From an uncultured Lachnospiraceae bacterium (GTDB taxonomy: Bacteria > Bacillota > Clostridia > Lachnospirales > Lachnospiraceae), in NCBI GenBank assembly GCA_910578555.1, contig CAJTPS010000002.1, positions 125,880 to 189,879 of the forward strand: a DNA stretch of 64,000 bases, in the 5' to 3' direction. The notes below the pieces were generated by a model. The model had not been told where the DNA came from, searched no databases, and saw only the letters and a program-made list of their open reading frames with translations. This document shows positions 42,583 to 49,800 of the stretch, piece by piece. The position numbers were made by a program, and so were the translations under genes. The first letter of the stretch is position 1; every line of letters starts with the position of its first letter.

Positions 42583-43230
42583 ATGTATGATTTTATCCAC
42601 ACGCAGAACGATGTTTTGCGTGAACGGTATATTGCCGGTGCGGAATTGGTAGGAAAGTATCAAGTACCGCAGTTACAGCCGATAAACGCAAGGCTTGACG
42701 GTTTAAGACCCGTGCCGATTAACCTTTCAGGGAAAGAGAAAAATCCGAGGGAATGCGTTCTTCATATGTTCGTTGATGATGTAAAGTTCGAGGGGATTTG
42801 GAAAGACCCATTAAAGCAGATTGAAACGCTTTCTTATTATGCCCATGTCTGCCCTTGTGATTTTTCGTTTTACTATACAATGCCTATGGCGTTACAGATT
42901 TATCAGATTTACCGTATGAGGGCTATACATCACTTCTTAACTTGCTGTGGTGTGAAATGTATTCCAGTTGTGACGTGGGCGGATGAGGTTAGTTTTGATT
43001 TTTGTTTTGACGGGATACCAATAGAAAGCACACTTGCAGTCAGTACAAACGGTTGCCATACGATAAGGGCAAGGGAATATTATAAGCGTGGATTTGTGGA
43101 AATGTGCGAACGGTTGAAGCCAACGCAGATTTTAGTTATCGGTGCGGAAATTCCTGTTGATTGTGATGTGCCGATTGTTTATATGGACGGATTTAGCCAG
43201 CAGAGAAAGAAACGGATGGAGGCGGTTTGA
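42583..43230 (+). CDS. DUF4417-like protein
   Basis: The start at 42583 (MYDFIHTQNDVLRERYIAGA) has a GATTGAGG RBS; the in-frame ATG at 42565 lies inside the RBS region. The 215-aa protein has PINLSGKEKNPRECVLHMFVDD, FYYTMPMALQIYQIYR, IPVVTWADEVSFDFCFDGIP and a late VIGAEIP, which resembles the DUF4417 proteins seen in Firmicutes phages and mobile elements. I know no activity. It overlaps the next small gene by one base. Confidence 0.7.
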   Translation: MYDFIHTQNDVLRERYIAGAELVGKYQVPQLQPINARLDGLRPVPINLSGKEKNPRECVLHMFVDDVKFEGIWKDPLKQIETLSYYAHVCPCDFSFYYTMPMALQIYQIYRMRAIHHFLTCCGVKCIPVVTWADEVSFDFCFDGIPIESTLAVSTNGCHTIRAREYYKRGFVEMCERLKPTQILVIGAEIPVDCDVPIVYMDGFSQQRKKRMEAV

Positions 43231-43394
43231 TGGGTGGCAGAAATGGAACAACTACGAATAAGGTAAGAACCGTCATGGGTGGTATGGAACGTATAACATA
43301 CGAAGAAGTTATAAACGGCGTTACGGTCATTCGGACATGCTGGAAGAAGAAAAAGACGAGAGAAAAGACAAGGACAACGAAAAGGAAGAAGTAA
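43230..43394 (+). CDS. Small basic phage protein (54 aa)
   Basis: ATG overlaps the DUF4417 stop (TGATG) and has GGAGG 8 nt upstream. The product starts MGGRNGTTTNKVRTVMGG and ends in a Lys/Arg-rich tail (TCWKKKKTREKTRTTKRKK), suggesting nucleic-acid binding. It is probably translated together with the DUF4417 protein. Confidence 0.65.
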   Translation: MGGRNGTTTNKVRTVMGGMERITYEEVINGVTVIRTCWKKKKTREKTRTTKRKK

Positions 43395-43399
43395 TTTTT

Positions 43400-43437
43400 C
43401 ACAATTTATAAATGGTAATTCGTGGCGAATTGCACAA
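43400..43437 (+). repeat. 38-nt repeated motif, copy B
   Basis: Copy B has CACAATTT, a central AAATGGTA and ends TTGCACAA. It follows the 54-aa gene directly. In this copy AATTCG-TGG-CGAATT forms an alternative perfect hairpin. Confidence 0.65.
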
Positions 43438-43443
43438 GAAAAT

Positions 43444-43459
43444 AGCCTGCGGTTGCAGG
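43444..43459 (-). terminator. Hairpin terminator of the reverse-strand small-gene patch
   Basis: GCCTGC-AACC-GCAGGC lies just past the stop of the 47-aa reverse gene and is followed on that strand by TATTTTC. Confidence 0.55.
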
Positions 43460-43460
43460 C

Positions 43461-43604
43461 TTAAGCTTTTTTCTCTTTGAAGTGTGATGGCTTACCGTAA
43501 ATGTCCTTGCTGTCAACGGTACAGTTTTTGCAGTATTTCTTTTTGCTTTTATCACGGTCTTTGTTTAGTTGTCCATATTCACAATTCTTGCAATCATATT
43601 TCAT
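43461..43604 (-). CDS. Small zinc-ribbon-like protein (47 aa)
   Basis: The reverse frame encodes MKYDCKNCEYGQLNKDRDKS followed by KKKYCKNCTVDSKDIYGKP and a short tail. Two CxxC pairs suggest a zinc ribbon. A GGAGGG RBS precedes the ATG. It is too short for default gene finders but has good coding form. Confidence 0.7.
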   Translation of the reverse strand: MKYDCKNCEYGQLNKDRDKSKKKYCKNCTVDSKDIYGKPSHFKEKKA

Positions 43605-43670
43605 TCAAAATCCCTCCATTTCAAAAATTATAATTCCGCTGCGGGTGCGTGTCAACTATACGCAAAAAAA

Positions 43671-43889
43671 TCAAACCACATATGACCATCTCCCGAAATT
43701 ATAATGCAAATAGTCTTGCTTTTGCACTATTGTAATTGCCATTGTTCCCATTGCACGCCATTTATTTACGAATTTGTAATTAGTTTTAAATGTTTTATTA
43801 TATAGAATTAAGGCTTCTCGTTTTGAATCTGCAAAAATGCTTATTAAATCTGCGGACGGATTATTTTTGAAAAAATAATATTCTTTCAT
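43671..43889 (-). CDS. Small phage protein (72 aa)
   Basis: The product MKEYYFFKNNPSADLISIFA and the following DSKREALILYNKTFKTNYKF are soluble and mixed. A purine-rich GGGGAGAAAG lies upstream. The function is unknown. A possible 25-aa reverse frame at 43948-44025 with AGGTGG upstream is too short to call. Confidence 0.5.
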   Translation of the reverse strand: MKEYYFFKNNPSADLISIFADSKREALILYNKTFKTNYKFVNKWRAMGTMAITIVQKQDYLHYNFGRWSYVV

Positions 43890-44113
43890 AAAACTTTTCT
43901 TTCTCCCCTTATCCCTGGGGGCTGGGAATTTTATTGATAAATAGCAGTCAAGGGGTTTGCACTCCCTGCGCCGCTGGTCTGCCTAATAAATCCTCTTTTT
44001 CATAAAATTTTTCGTTTTTTAACATAATTCTACCACCTTTCAAATTTTTAACCTGCCATCATCAGAGCCGGGAGGCTATCCCGCGGCTGACGGTCATTTC
44101 TGACCGTTTCGGC

Positions 44114-44314
44114 TTATACTATACATAATTCAAAATCATCATTTTTAAGATGCTTATAATCGACTTTTTCAAAAATTCCGATGCCGTAAAAGTCGGCTGT
44201 AAGATTTCCGAAACGATTATATTCCCATGCAATCCCATTTTCTTTAAATACCTCGATTGCATTGCTGTTCATACTTCCATTTTTCCATGTAAATTTTAAA
44301 CCTGCATCTATCAT
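44114..44314 (-). CDS. Small phage protein (66 aa)
   Basis: The start at 44314 (MIDAGLKFTWKNGSMNSN) is favoured by TTGGAGG just upstream; the frame is open to 44371. No family is recognised. Between it and the next reverse gene two stable hairpins (44053-44096) occur without a T run. Confidence 0.55.
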   Translation of the reverse strand: MIDAGLKFTWKNGSMNSNAIEVFKENGIAWEYNRFGNLTADFYGIGIFEKVDYKHLKNDDFELCIV

Positions 44315-44406
44315 CTTCAAATCCTCCAATTTTTTATTTTTCCAACCCCGGCATTTCTGCCGAATGCTCATAGCTTAATGGACTTTTTATAGCCGCTGTG
44401 ACGGCT

Positions 44407-44649
44407 TTATACTTTTTGATATGCTTCAATTTCTATTTGCTCCAACTCTTCCCAACTAATACCAAACTCGTTGTGGAGTTTTTCGGCTTGCTCATCAGCA
44501 AATATACTGGCCTCCATTGTCTTACGCATTGCAAAGATTTCGCAACGCATTTTATAATTTTTGATTTCTTTTTGCTTAATAGATTCGTCAATATCTGCCT
44601 TGCTGTGATAATAAATGTGGTCGATGTAAAGTCCTTTATATTTTGTCAT
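44407..44649 (-). CDS. Small helical phage protein (80 aa)
   Basis: A strong CAGGAGGGA RBS precedes the ATG. The product is acidic and helical (MRKTMEASIFADEQAEKLHN). It is the first gene of the reverse-strand patch and is driven by the leftward promoter at 44698-44726. The function is unknown. Confidence 0.65.
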   Translation of the reverse strand: MTKYKGLYIDHIYYHSKADIDESIKQKEIKNYKMRCEIFAMRKTMEASIFADEQAEKLHNEFGISWEELEQIEIEAYQKV

Positions 44650-44697
44650 ATCCGTTCCCTCCTGTTTGGTTTGTTGTTTGCTTGTTTCTATGGTTAT

Positions 44698-44726
44698 ACT
44701 ATATCACTTTTAAAAGAAATAGTCAA
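44698..44726 (-). promoter_or_regulatory. Leftward promoter of the reverse-strand small genes
   Basis: On the reverse strand TTGACT-N17-TATAGT, 49 bp before the start codon of the 80-aa gene. Confidence 0.65.
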
Positions 44727-44759
44727 GCCTTTTTGTAACTTTTTTCAGAAATATTTTTG

Positions 44760-44788
44760 TTGACTTTTTCGTCGTTATAATATATATT
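44760..44788 (+). promoter_or_regulatory. Rightward promoter of the HTH gene at 44813
   Basis: TTGACT-N17-TATATT, 24 bp before the ATG and divergent from the promoter at 44698. Confidence 0.55.
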
Positions 44789-44812
44789 GGGAAATAGAAA
44801 GGAGGCTTTAAA

Positions 44813-45049
44813 ATGCTGAAATACAAATTTAATATGGAAGAAGCGCTGGAGCGTGCGAAATTTAACACATATAAAGCAAAGACAACTGGACTTTTAAGCC
44901 AAGATACGCTAAAAAAAATAAAGGAAGAGAGCACAGATATAAGCCTGAAAGCGTTAAATAATTTATGCTTAATATTAGATATGCCGCCGGGCGCGATTTT
45001 GGATTTTGAAGCCACAGAAGAAGAAAAGGAGAGTAGGAAAAAACTTTGA
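44813..45049 (+). CDS. Small XRE-type HTH protein (78 aa)
   Basis: A GAAAGGAGG RBS precedes the ATG. The pattern MEEALERAKFNTYKAKTTGLLSQDTLKKI...SLKALNNLCLILDMPPGAILDFE is that of small YozG-like HTH proteins. It is probably a phage transcription regulator acting on the divergent promoters in front of it. Confidence 0.8.
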   Translation: MLKYKFNMEEALERAKFNTYKAKTTGLLSQDTLKKIKEESTDISLKALNNLCLILDMPPGAILDFEATEEEKESRKKL

Positions 45050-45152
45050 TTTTTCCAAATATCTCTTTACAAAGTGATAAAAATATGATAGTATATAATT
45101 GTCAAGAGGAAAACCAAATGACAATAACCCGAAAGGGAGAAAGGAGAACAAA

Positions 45153-45305
45153 ATGGATATGAACGAGAGAGAAAGAAAAGACACTATGATGTCAACACTT
45201 TACGAAATACGCTTAATGGTGGATGCGGACGAAAAGGACACATACACCAAAGAGGAAATCTTAAAGCTGTTAGACACCATAGCAAGAGCAAAGGGAGTTG
45301 AATAA
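45153..45305 (+). CDS. Small helical phage protein (50 aa)
   Basis: The ATG at 45153 has AAAGGAG 7 nt upstream. The product is MDMNERERKDTMMSTLYEIR and the following LMVDADEKDTYTKEEILKLL, strongly helical. It is followed by a GGGCGG/CCGCCC hairpin. The function is unknown. Confidence 0.6.
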   Translation: MDMNERERKDTMMSTLYEIRLMVDADEKDTYTKEEILKLLDTIARAKGVE

Positions 45306-45387
45306 ACCAACTCCCCACACAACAGAACGGGCGGCGTAAAAACCGCCCCAACTGTATCTAAATAATATCATAATTTTGTTTTTGCGG

Positions 45388-45456
45388 CAATAGATAATTC
45401 AATAGATAATTGAAACATAAACAATAGATAATTGTAGGCTATGCAATAAATAATTG
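45388..45456. repeat. Four CAATAGATAATTG direct repeats
   Basis: Copies begin at 45388, 45400, 45422 and 45444, the last with one change (CAATAAATAATTG). Spacings are 12, 22 and 22 bp. They end 27 bp before the RHH gene at 45484, so they are either its operator array or iterons of a replication origin. Confidence 0.85.
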
Positions 45457-45483
45457 AATATACAAATAAAAGAAGGGTGTTAT

Positions 45484-45900
45484 ATGGCGACAGCAAAGCA
45501 GGAAATTATGGACGAACATAAAGCCAAAGTAAAGGCGCAAAACGAATCCGCAAAAGAGCGATGGGAAACGGTATCTTGCCGCTTGCCAAAAGGTACAAAA
45601 GAACGGATAGCCAAAAAAGGATTAACTGTAAACGGCCTTATAAATTCTCTTGTTTTGGAGAAGTTGGCAAAATTGGAAAAGCCTTTTGAAAGTCCTCATG
45701 CAGATAAGAATCTAAGGTTTATGGATTGGCTTGATTATGTAGAAGAAAGATATGGTTACAAAGAAGTTGGGGAAGTGAAATCGCCCGAAGAACGGTCATT
45801 GCTAGAAGCCGATGCCGAAAGAGCGGGTGTTTTGGAAAATTTAAGAGAAGCATGGGATTGTTGGGAAGAACATGACCCATACGAAGTGATTCATTTTTGA
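45484..45900 (+). CDS. Protein with ribbon-helix-helix-like N-terminal half (138 aa)
   Basis: The ATG at 45484 is preferred because AGAAGGG is upstream; the frame opens at 45454. The segment ERWETVSCRLPKGTKERIAKKGLTVNGLINSLVLEKL (residues about 25-62) has the RHH strand-helix-helix pattern. The acidic C-terminal half contains RFMDWLDYVEERYGYKEVGE. It is probably a DNA-binding regulator that recognises the upstream direct repeats. Confidence 0.7.
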   Translation: MATAKQEIMDEHKAKVKAQNESAKERWETVSCRLPKGTKERIAKKGLTVNGLINSLVLEKLAKLEKPFESPHADKNLRFMDWLDYVEERYGYKEVGEVKSPEERSLLEADAERAGVLENLREAWDCWEEHDPYEVIHF

Positions 45901-45932
45901 GTAAATGATTCAGAGGATAAATAATAAGCACA

Positions 45933-45965
45933 TAAGCCGCCTATATCGCAAGTATAAGCGGCTTA
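45933..45965. terminator. Hairpin after the RHH gene
   Basis: TAAGCCGC pairs with GCGGCTTA, and an inner TATA pairing is possible. There is only a weak T tract on either side, so termination is uncertain. Confidence 0.45.
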
Positions 45966-45995
45966 AATTGATATATAGCACATATCTGTGGATAG

Positions 45996-46370
45996 TTGTA
46001 TTATATGCCATATATCCGTAATATGTCAAGTGGGAGCGTAGCAGAAATGAAACATGGAAATAAATATTATTTGCAACTAAGCAGGAAGATTTTCACAGAG
46101 GAATACAGCCATTTGTCAAACAACGCAAAATGGCTTTTCGTGGTTTTGAATGAACTGGAACAGGAATTTTGCGGAGATAAAACAGAGGACTATTTTTATC
46201 GTTCCAATGAGGAATTAGCCAAAGACTGCAATTTTGGACTGTCAACGCTCAAGAAAGCCAAATCCGAGTTATTAAAGACTGATTTAGTACAGTCGTGGCA
46301 AGGGCATTTTGTAGACGATTGCGGAAAGAAGAGCGAAAAGCATTTTACATACTACCGCATAAAGTCATAA
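45996..46370 (+). CDS. RepA-N-like winged-helix protein (124 aa)
   Basis: The segment YYLQLSRKIFTEEYSHLSNNAKWLFVVL, followed by FYRSNEELAKDCNFGLSTLKKAKSELLKTDLV, resembles the N-terminal domain of plasmid RepA replication initiators (LS..AK.L motif, then a winged helix). It is shorter than full RepA and lacks its C-terminal domain. Three 20-bp repeats and about 400 bp of AT-rich DNA follow directly, so it may initiate replication of the excised phage. No clear RBS is seen; ATGs at 46005 and 46023 are alternatives. Confidence 0.6.
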   Translation: MYYMPYIRNMSSGSVAEMKHGNKYYLQLSRKIFTEEYSHLSNNAKWLFVVLNELEQEFCGDKTEDYFYRSNEELAKDCNFGLSTLKKAKSELLKTDLVQSWQGHFVDDCGKKSEKHFTYYRIKS

Positions 46371-46374
46371 TTAG

Positions 46375-46444
46375 CAAAGGCCAATATTTATACCATTGCC
46401 CAAAGGTCAAAATATAACCCGCGGCAAAGGTCAGATTTTAACCC
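46375..46444. repeat. Three 20-bp iteron-like repeats
   Basis: CAAAGGYCA-N-rich-TWWACC units begin at 46375, 46401 and 46425 (spacings 26 and 24 bp), directly after the RepA-N-like gene. Confidence 0.7.
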
Positions 46445-46860
46445 ACGTATATAAGAACTGTATTTTATCTAAGAATTGGATTATAATTATTTAAGATTTA
46501 GTAAATAACATAGTATTGCTAAAGCAATACGTTGTATATTTATAATATACACAGTAAAACATAACATAGTGTATATTATAAGCCATAAAGTATATTATAC
46601 CAGTAATTTATAACGTATATATAGCCATAGCGTATAGTGTTAGCTTATACAGTATATATAGCCATATATCAAAGAGTATATAATGCCAATACAGTATAAC
46701 ATACACATATACCAGAGTATATTAAATTATTATAATATGCGCGCGAATATATATTATATATACAGCTTATAGAATGTATGTTCTATAAATCCATAGTTGA
46801 CAGATAAATAAAATTATGCTATGGTTTTAATAATTTAACAGATTTACTTAACTTTTCAGG
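46445..46860. other. Very AT-rich segment, candidate replication origin
   Basis: About 400 bp without a gene, dominated by TATA-type repeats (for example GTATATATAGCCATA twice, many GTATATTATA variants). Next to iteron-like repeats and a RepA-N-like gene it has the layout of a DNA-unwinding element. It could instead be a scaffold region without function. Confidence 0.5.
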
Positions 46861-46884
46861 ATGGAAACGTAGAGGGAAACTTGG

Positions 46885-46934
46885 AACCCGGAGGCCATGA
46901 CGCTATCATGGCTTTCTGGGTTATTTTTATTTTT
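46885..46934 (+). terminator. Strong terminator after the AT-rich region
   Basis: AACCCGGAGGCCATGA pairs with TCATGGCTTTCTGGGTT over 16 positions (one bulge, two G-U pairs) around CGCTA, followed by a T-rich tract. No protein gene precedes it, so an RNA may be made from the AT-rich segment. Confidence 0.75.
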
Positions 46935-46956
46935 GGGCAGATCGGAGGTGTGGGGC

Positions 46957-47553
46957 ATGGAGCGGACGGATGAATATGTACAGACTATCGCAAGCGTGGA
47001 GGATATGCCGGCAATAGCTAAAGATATAGTGTCTATGTACTGTACGGATAATGACATAGACGAGAAAGATATATTTCCGTCTGTATGGAATGATATTATT
47101 GATGAGCTGTATATTAAATTATTTAAGCCTTGTAATAGACTGTTAAAAACTGATAGTAATTTATATAACCAATACGATAAAGACAAAGTAGATTATGTAT
47201 ATAAATATATATATAAAAGATTGTGCAATAATCATTGTCAGGAGGTTTGCCAGAAGGGATTTATAGACATGATTGGGATAGATAAGCAGACGCTGTATAA
47301 TTGGGCAAGCTCTACAAGTTTCGACTTGCAAGAAAAAATCATGGAAGATAATGAGCAATCGCTCTTTGCCTTGATGAAAGACAGACGCATGAACCCCATG
47401 AAGGTGTTGCCAAAACTCAATCGCTATCACGGCTGGAATATGCCAGGGGCAAGAGGGGAGCCGGACAAGAGGAAGGTTCTGACTGCTGCGGAACTGCCGA
47501 AGCTGGGCGGCGGCGAGGTTAAAGGTATAGATGTTGTGGGGGATGGGGAGTGA
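46957..47553 (+). CDS. Phage protein with HTH segment (198 aa)
   Basis: The start at 46957 (MERTDEYVQTIASVEDMPAI) has GGAGGTG upstream; the longer frame from 46897 overlaps the terminator. The middle contains CQKGFIDMIGIDKQTLYNWASS, an HTH, followed by EKIMEDNEQSLFALMKDRRMNPMKVLPKLNRYHGW, a pattern seen in small terminase-like or DNA-packaging adaptors. The large terminase lies 13 kb downstream, so this assignment is weak. Confidence 0.55.
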   Translation: MERTDEYVQTIASVEDMPAIAKDIVSMYCTDNDIDEKDIFPSVWNDIIDELYIKLFKPCNRLLKTDSNLYNQYDKDKVDYVYKYIYKRLCNNHCQEVCQKGFIDMIGIDKQTLYNWASSTSFDLQEKIMEDNEQSLFALMKDRRMNPMKVLPKLNRYHGWNMPGARGEPDKRKVLTAAELPKLGGGEVKGIDVVGDGE

Positions 47554-47732
47554 GGGGCTATATGTAGTGGTGTGAATTACATTTAAAGAACGGTTGTTTG
47601 TCAAACATTGTACATAGCGTTTTACTAGCAATTTGCACAAAGGATTTTAAGGACTGGATTCGGCAGGGAAAGACCCGGTGGGGGTTTGCAGGGAAACGCT
47701 GACAACCGCCTACTAAGCACCGTAAACTCCCG

Positions 47733-47765
47733 AAAAATCAAAAAGACCGCCCACTAAGGGCAGTC
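47733..47765 (-). terminator. Terminator of the CI-like gene
   Basis: On the reverse strand GACTGCCC-TTAGT-GGGCGGTC (one mismatch) is followed by TTTTTGATTTTT. The stretch 47554-47735 holds no gene that I can support. Confidence 0.7.
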
Positions 47766-47831
47766 CTAAAAATTTTTCAAAGAGAAAAAAGACCCTATAT
47801 TTATTATATATACCATGCAGGACATTGATAA

Positions 47832-48065
47832 CTATATATTCTTTTTGGTATCGTCCATAGAAAAAACAAGTTTTGTATCTGGCTTATATTCAATCACGAG
47901 CTGGCAACCAAGGAAGTCCAAGACGGATATCAGGTCTTGCGTAGACCAGATGTCTTTCGCGAATTTTCGATTAAGGCTTTGCGGCGTGATTTCAAGATGC
48001 CTTGCAACATCAACAGCTTTTATGTGATTCTCCTTCATAATTTGTTTTATTTTATTGCTAATCAT
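47832..48065 (-). CDS. CI-like small HTH repressor (77 aa)
   Basis: The reverse frame MISNKIKQIMKENHIKAVDV and ARHLEITPQSLNRKFAKDIW is an XRE helix-turn-helix with a short C-terminal part. A GGAGGTG RBS precedes it. Facing an antirepressor gene across shared promoters and symmetric operator sites, it is the likely lysogeny repressor. Confidence 0.8.
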   Translation of the reverse strand: MISNKIKQIMKENHIKAVDVARHLEITPQSLNRKFAKDIWSTQDLISVLDFLGCQLVIEYKPDTKLVFSMDDTKKNI

Positions 48066-48082
48066 AGAAACACCTCCATGTG

Positions 48083-48164
48083 GGCTATTATAATCCGAAT
48101 TTAGCTATAAAGTCAATAAAAATTATCCAATATAGTTGACAAATAGCCCTAAAAAGACTATAAT
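48083..48164. promoter_or_regulatory. Divergent immunity promoters with inverted GGGCTATT/AATAGCCC sites
   Basis: Rightward: TTGACA (48136-48141)-N17-TATAAT (48159-48164). Leftward: TTGACT (48116-48111)-N18-TATAAT (48092-48087). GGGCTATT at 48083-48090 touches the leftward -10, and AATAGCCC at 48142-48149 lies in the rightward spacer. The inverted sites suggest repressor binding at both promoters. Confidence 0.75.
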
Positions 48165-48196
48165 AAAAGAAAAAATTATTGTATGGAGGTAACTTT

Positions 48197-48988
48197 ATGA
48201 ACGAAGTAAAACTTTTTGAGAATGAAGAATTTGGACTTGTAAGGACGGTCATCATTGACGGGGAACCGTGGTTCGTTGGAAAAGATGTTGCTACCGCCCT
48301 TGGGTATTCGAAGACGAACGATGCAATAAAAACCAATGTATCTGACATGGATACCACCATGGTGGGAGTCACCGATTCAATGGGGCGAAACCAACAGATG
48401 GTTGCTATAAACGAATCTGGATTGTACGATTTGGTCTTTGGGAGTAGGCTTCCATCCGCAAAAGAGTTCCGCCATTGGGTAACAAGCGAAGTCCTCCCAT
48501 CCATCCGTAAGAGCGGCGGTTACATTTCTGGGCAGGAAACTATGACAGATGAAGAACTTTTGGAAAAAGCGTTGCTTGTGGCTCAAAAGAAAATCGCTGA
48601 CAGGGATAAGAAAATAGCAGAACAAAGCGCAGAAATCGAGATAATGAAACCGAAAGCCGAGATGTGCGACAAATTACTGGACGCAAGTATGCTTGTAAAT
48701 TTCCGGGACGCCGCAAAGGAAATAGGAATCAGCCAATCGCAATTTACCGGATGGCTTAAAGAAAACGGATATGTGTACGCCAATTCAGCCGGAGAGTTAA
48801 GGCCGATGGAACAGTACATGAAAAGCGAATTTTTCCAGATGAAGCCGTATCAGAACCCATGCAACGGATATAAGAGTTCGAGAACGTATATCACTGGAAG
48901 AGGGCTTGCGGCATTTAAAAAGTTGATTGACACAGAAGGGCATAACCGTGACACCATGAAGAAACATGGCGGAAGAAAAAGAAGATAA
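48197..48988 (+). CDS. Phage antirepressor (BRO-N and KilA-C domains)
   Basis: The start at 48197 has ATGGAGG upstream. The BRO-N domain (residues about 1-105) contains GEPWFVGKDVATALGYSKTNDAI, INESGLYDLVFGSRLPSAKEF and FRHWVTSEVLPSIRKSGGY. A coiled linker is followed by a KilA-C antirepressor domain (FRDAAKEIGISQSQFTGWLKE, NGYKSSRTYITGRGLAAFKKL). It probably relieves repression by the divergent CI-like protein at induction. Confidence 0.92.
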   Translation: MNEVKLFENEEFGLVRTVIIDGEPWFVGKDVATALGYSKTNDAIKTNVSDMDTTMVGVTDSMGRNQQMVAINESGLYDLVFGSRLPSAKEFRHWVTSEVLPSIRKSGGYISGQETMTDEELLEKALLVAQKKIADRDKKIAEQSAEIEIMKPKAEMCDKLLDASMLVNFRDAAKEIGISQSQFTGWLKENGYVYANSAGELRPMEQYMKSEFFQMKPYQNPCNGYKSSRTYITGRGLAAFKKLIDTEGHNRDTMKKHGGRKRR

Positions 48989-49017
48989 TTACAAAAGAGA
49001 AAGGCAGGGCGGTTACT

Positions 49018-49791
49018 ATGGCTATATACGCATATTACAGAGTGTCAACCAAGACGCAGGCGGAAAAGAATAGTACGCAAATGCAGAAAGATGTTGTCAA
49101 GAAATACTGCGTGGAAAAAGGAGTTGCGCTTGCGGATTCTTTTGAGGATGAGGGCATATCTGGAACGATAGAAAACAGGGACGGGCTTCTTGAGTGCATA
49201 GCGAACCTTGAATCGGGTGATAGGATTCTGGTACAGAATACTTCGAGGCTTTGGAGAAAAGACACAGTTAAAGTATTTGTAGTTAGGGAACTTCAAAAGA
49301 TTGGTGCTGACATAATCAGCATAGAACAACCGAACTACACCATTTACGAAAAAGACCCATCTAGCAAACTTTTTAACGCAATCATGGAGGCTCTTGACGA
49401 GTATGACAGAGATATAATTGCTATGAAACTTGCAAAGGGCAGGAGGGCAAGGGCGAAAACAGGAAACAAGCCTTGTGGAACAGCCCCATACGGTTACAAG
49501 TGGCAGGGCAACGAGATTGTGATTGACTTTAATAACAATCTGATTGTGCAGGACATATTCAGACAGTACATTGAACTGAAAAGCCTTGCGAAACTTAAAG
49601 CATACTGTGATGGAAAGGAATATAAAACATCTACTGGAAAAGATTTTAGTAAGCAATCACTTAAAAACATTATTGAGAACGATTTTTATATTGGCATTGT
49701 GACTTATGCAGGAAAGAAAACAGACGGTGAGCATGAGCCAATAGTTGAAAAATCTGTTTTTGATAAAGCAAATGAAATTCTGAAAAGGTAG
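49018..49791 (+). CDS. Short serine recombinase (257 aa)
   Basis: The N-terminal resolvase/invertase domain has the nucleophile S10 in AYYRVSTKTQ, the arginine motif NTSRLWRKDT and MEALDEYDRDIIAMKLAKG. The recombinase domain after about residue 140 is represented by GTAPYGYKW and SLKNIIENDFYIGIVTYAGK. The zinc ribbon and coiled coil of large serine integrases (usually about 450-550 aa) are absent. It may integrate or excise the phage, or be the resolvase of a nested element. It ends 9 bp before the HNH gene start, inside the likely RBS. Confidence 0.88.
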   Translation: MAIYAYYRVSTKTQAEKNSTQMQKDVVKKYCVEKGVALADSFEDEGISGTIENRDGLLECIANLESGDRILVQNTSRLWRKDTVKVFVVRELQKIGADIISIEQPNYTIYEKDPSSKLFNAIMEALDEYDRDIIAMKLAKGRRARAKTGNKPCGTAPYGYKWQGNEIVIDFNNNLIVQDIFRQYIELKSLAKLKAYCDGKEYKTSTGKDFSKQSLKNIIENDFYIGIVTYAGKKTDGEHEPIVEKSVFDKANEILKR

Positions 49792-49800
49792 GTGGTTGAT

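Noticed and set aside
45388..45456. CRISPR-like interpretation of the CAATAGATAATTG repeats
   Set aside because: Repeats are 13 bp with 0-9 bp gaps; this is an operator or iteron pattern.
46375..46860. CRISPR array in the repeat-rich AT region
   Set aside because: The three 20-bp repeats are spaced 4-6 bp apart and the rest is TATA-like low complexity; there are no regular spacers and no cas genes.
47630..47740. GC-richer stretch 47.63-47.74 kb as a structured RNA
   Set aside because: Several short pairings are possible but no consistent fold or known RNA motif could be recognised.
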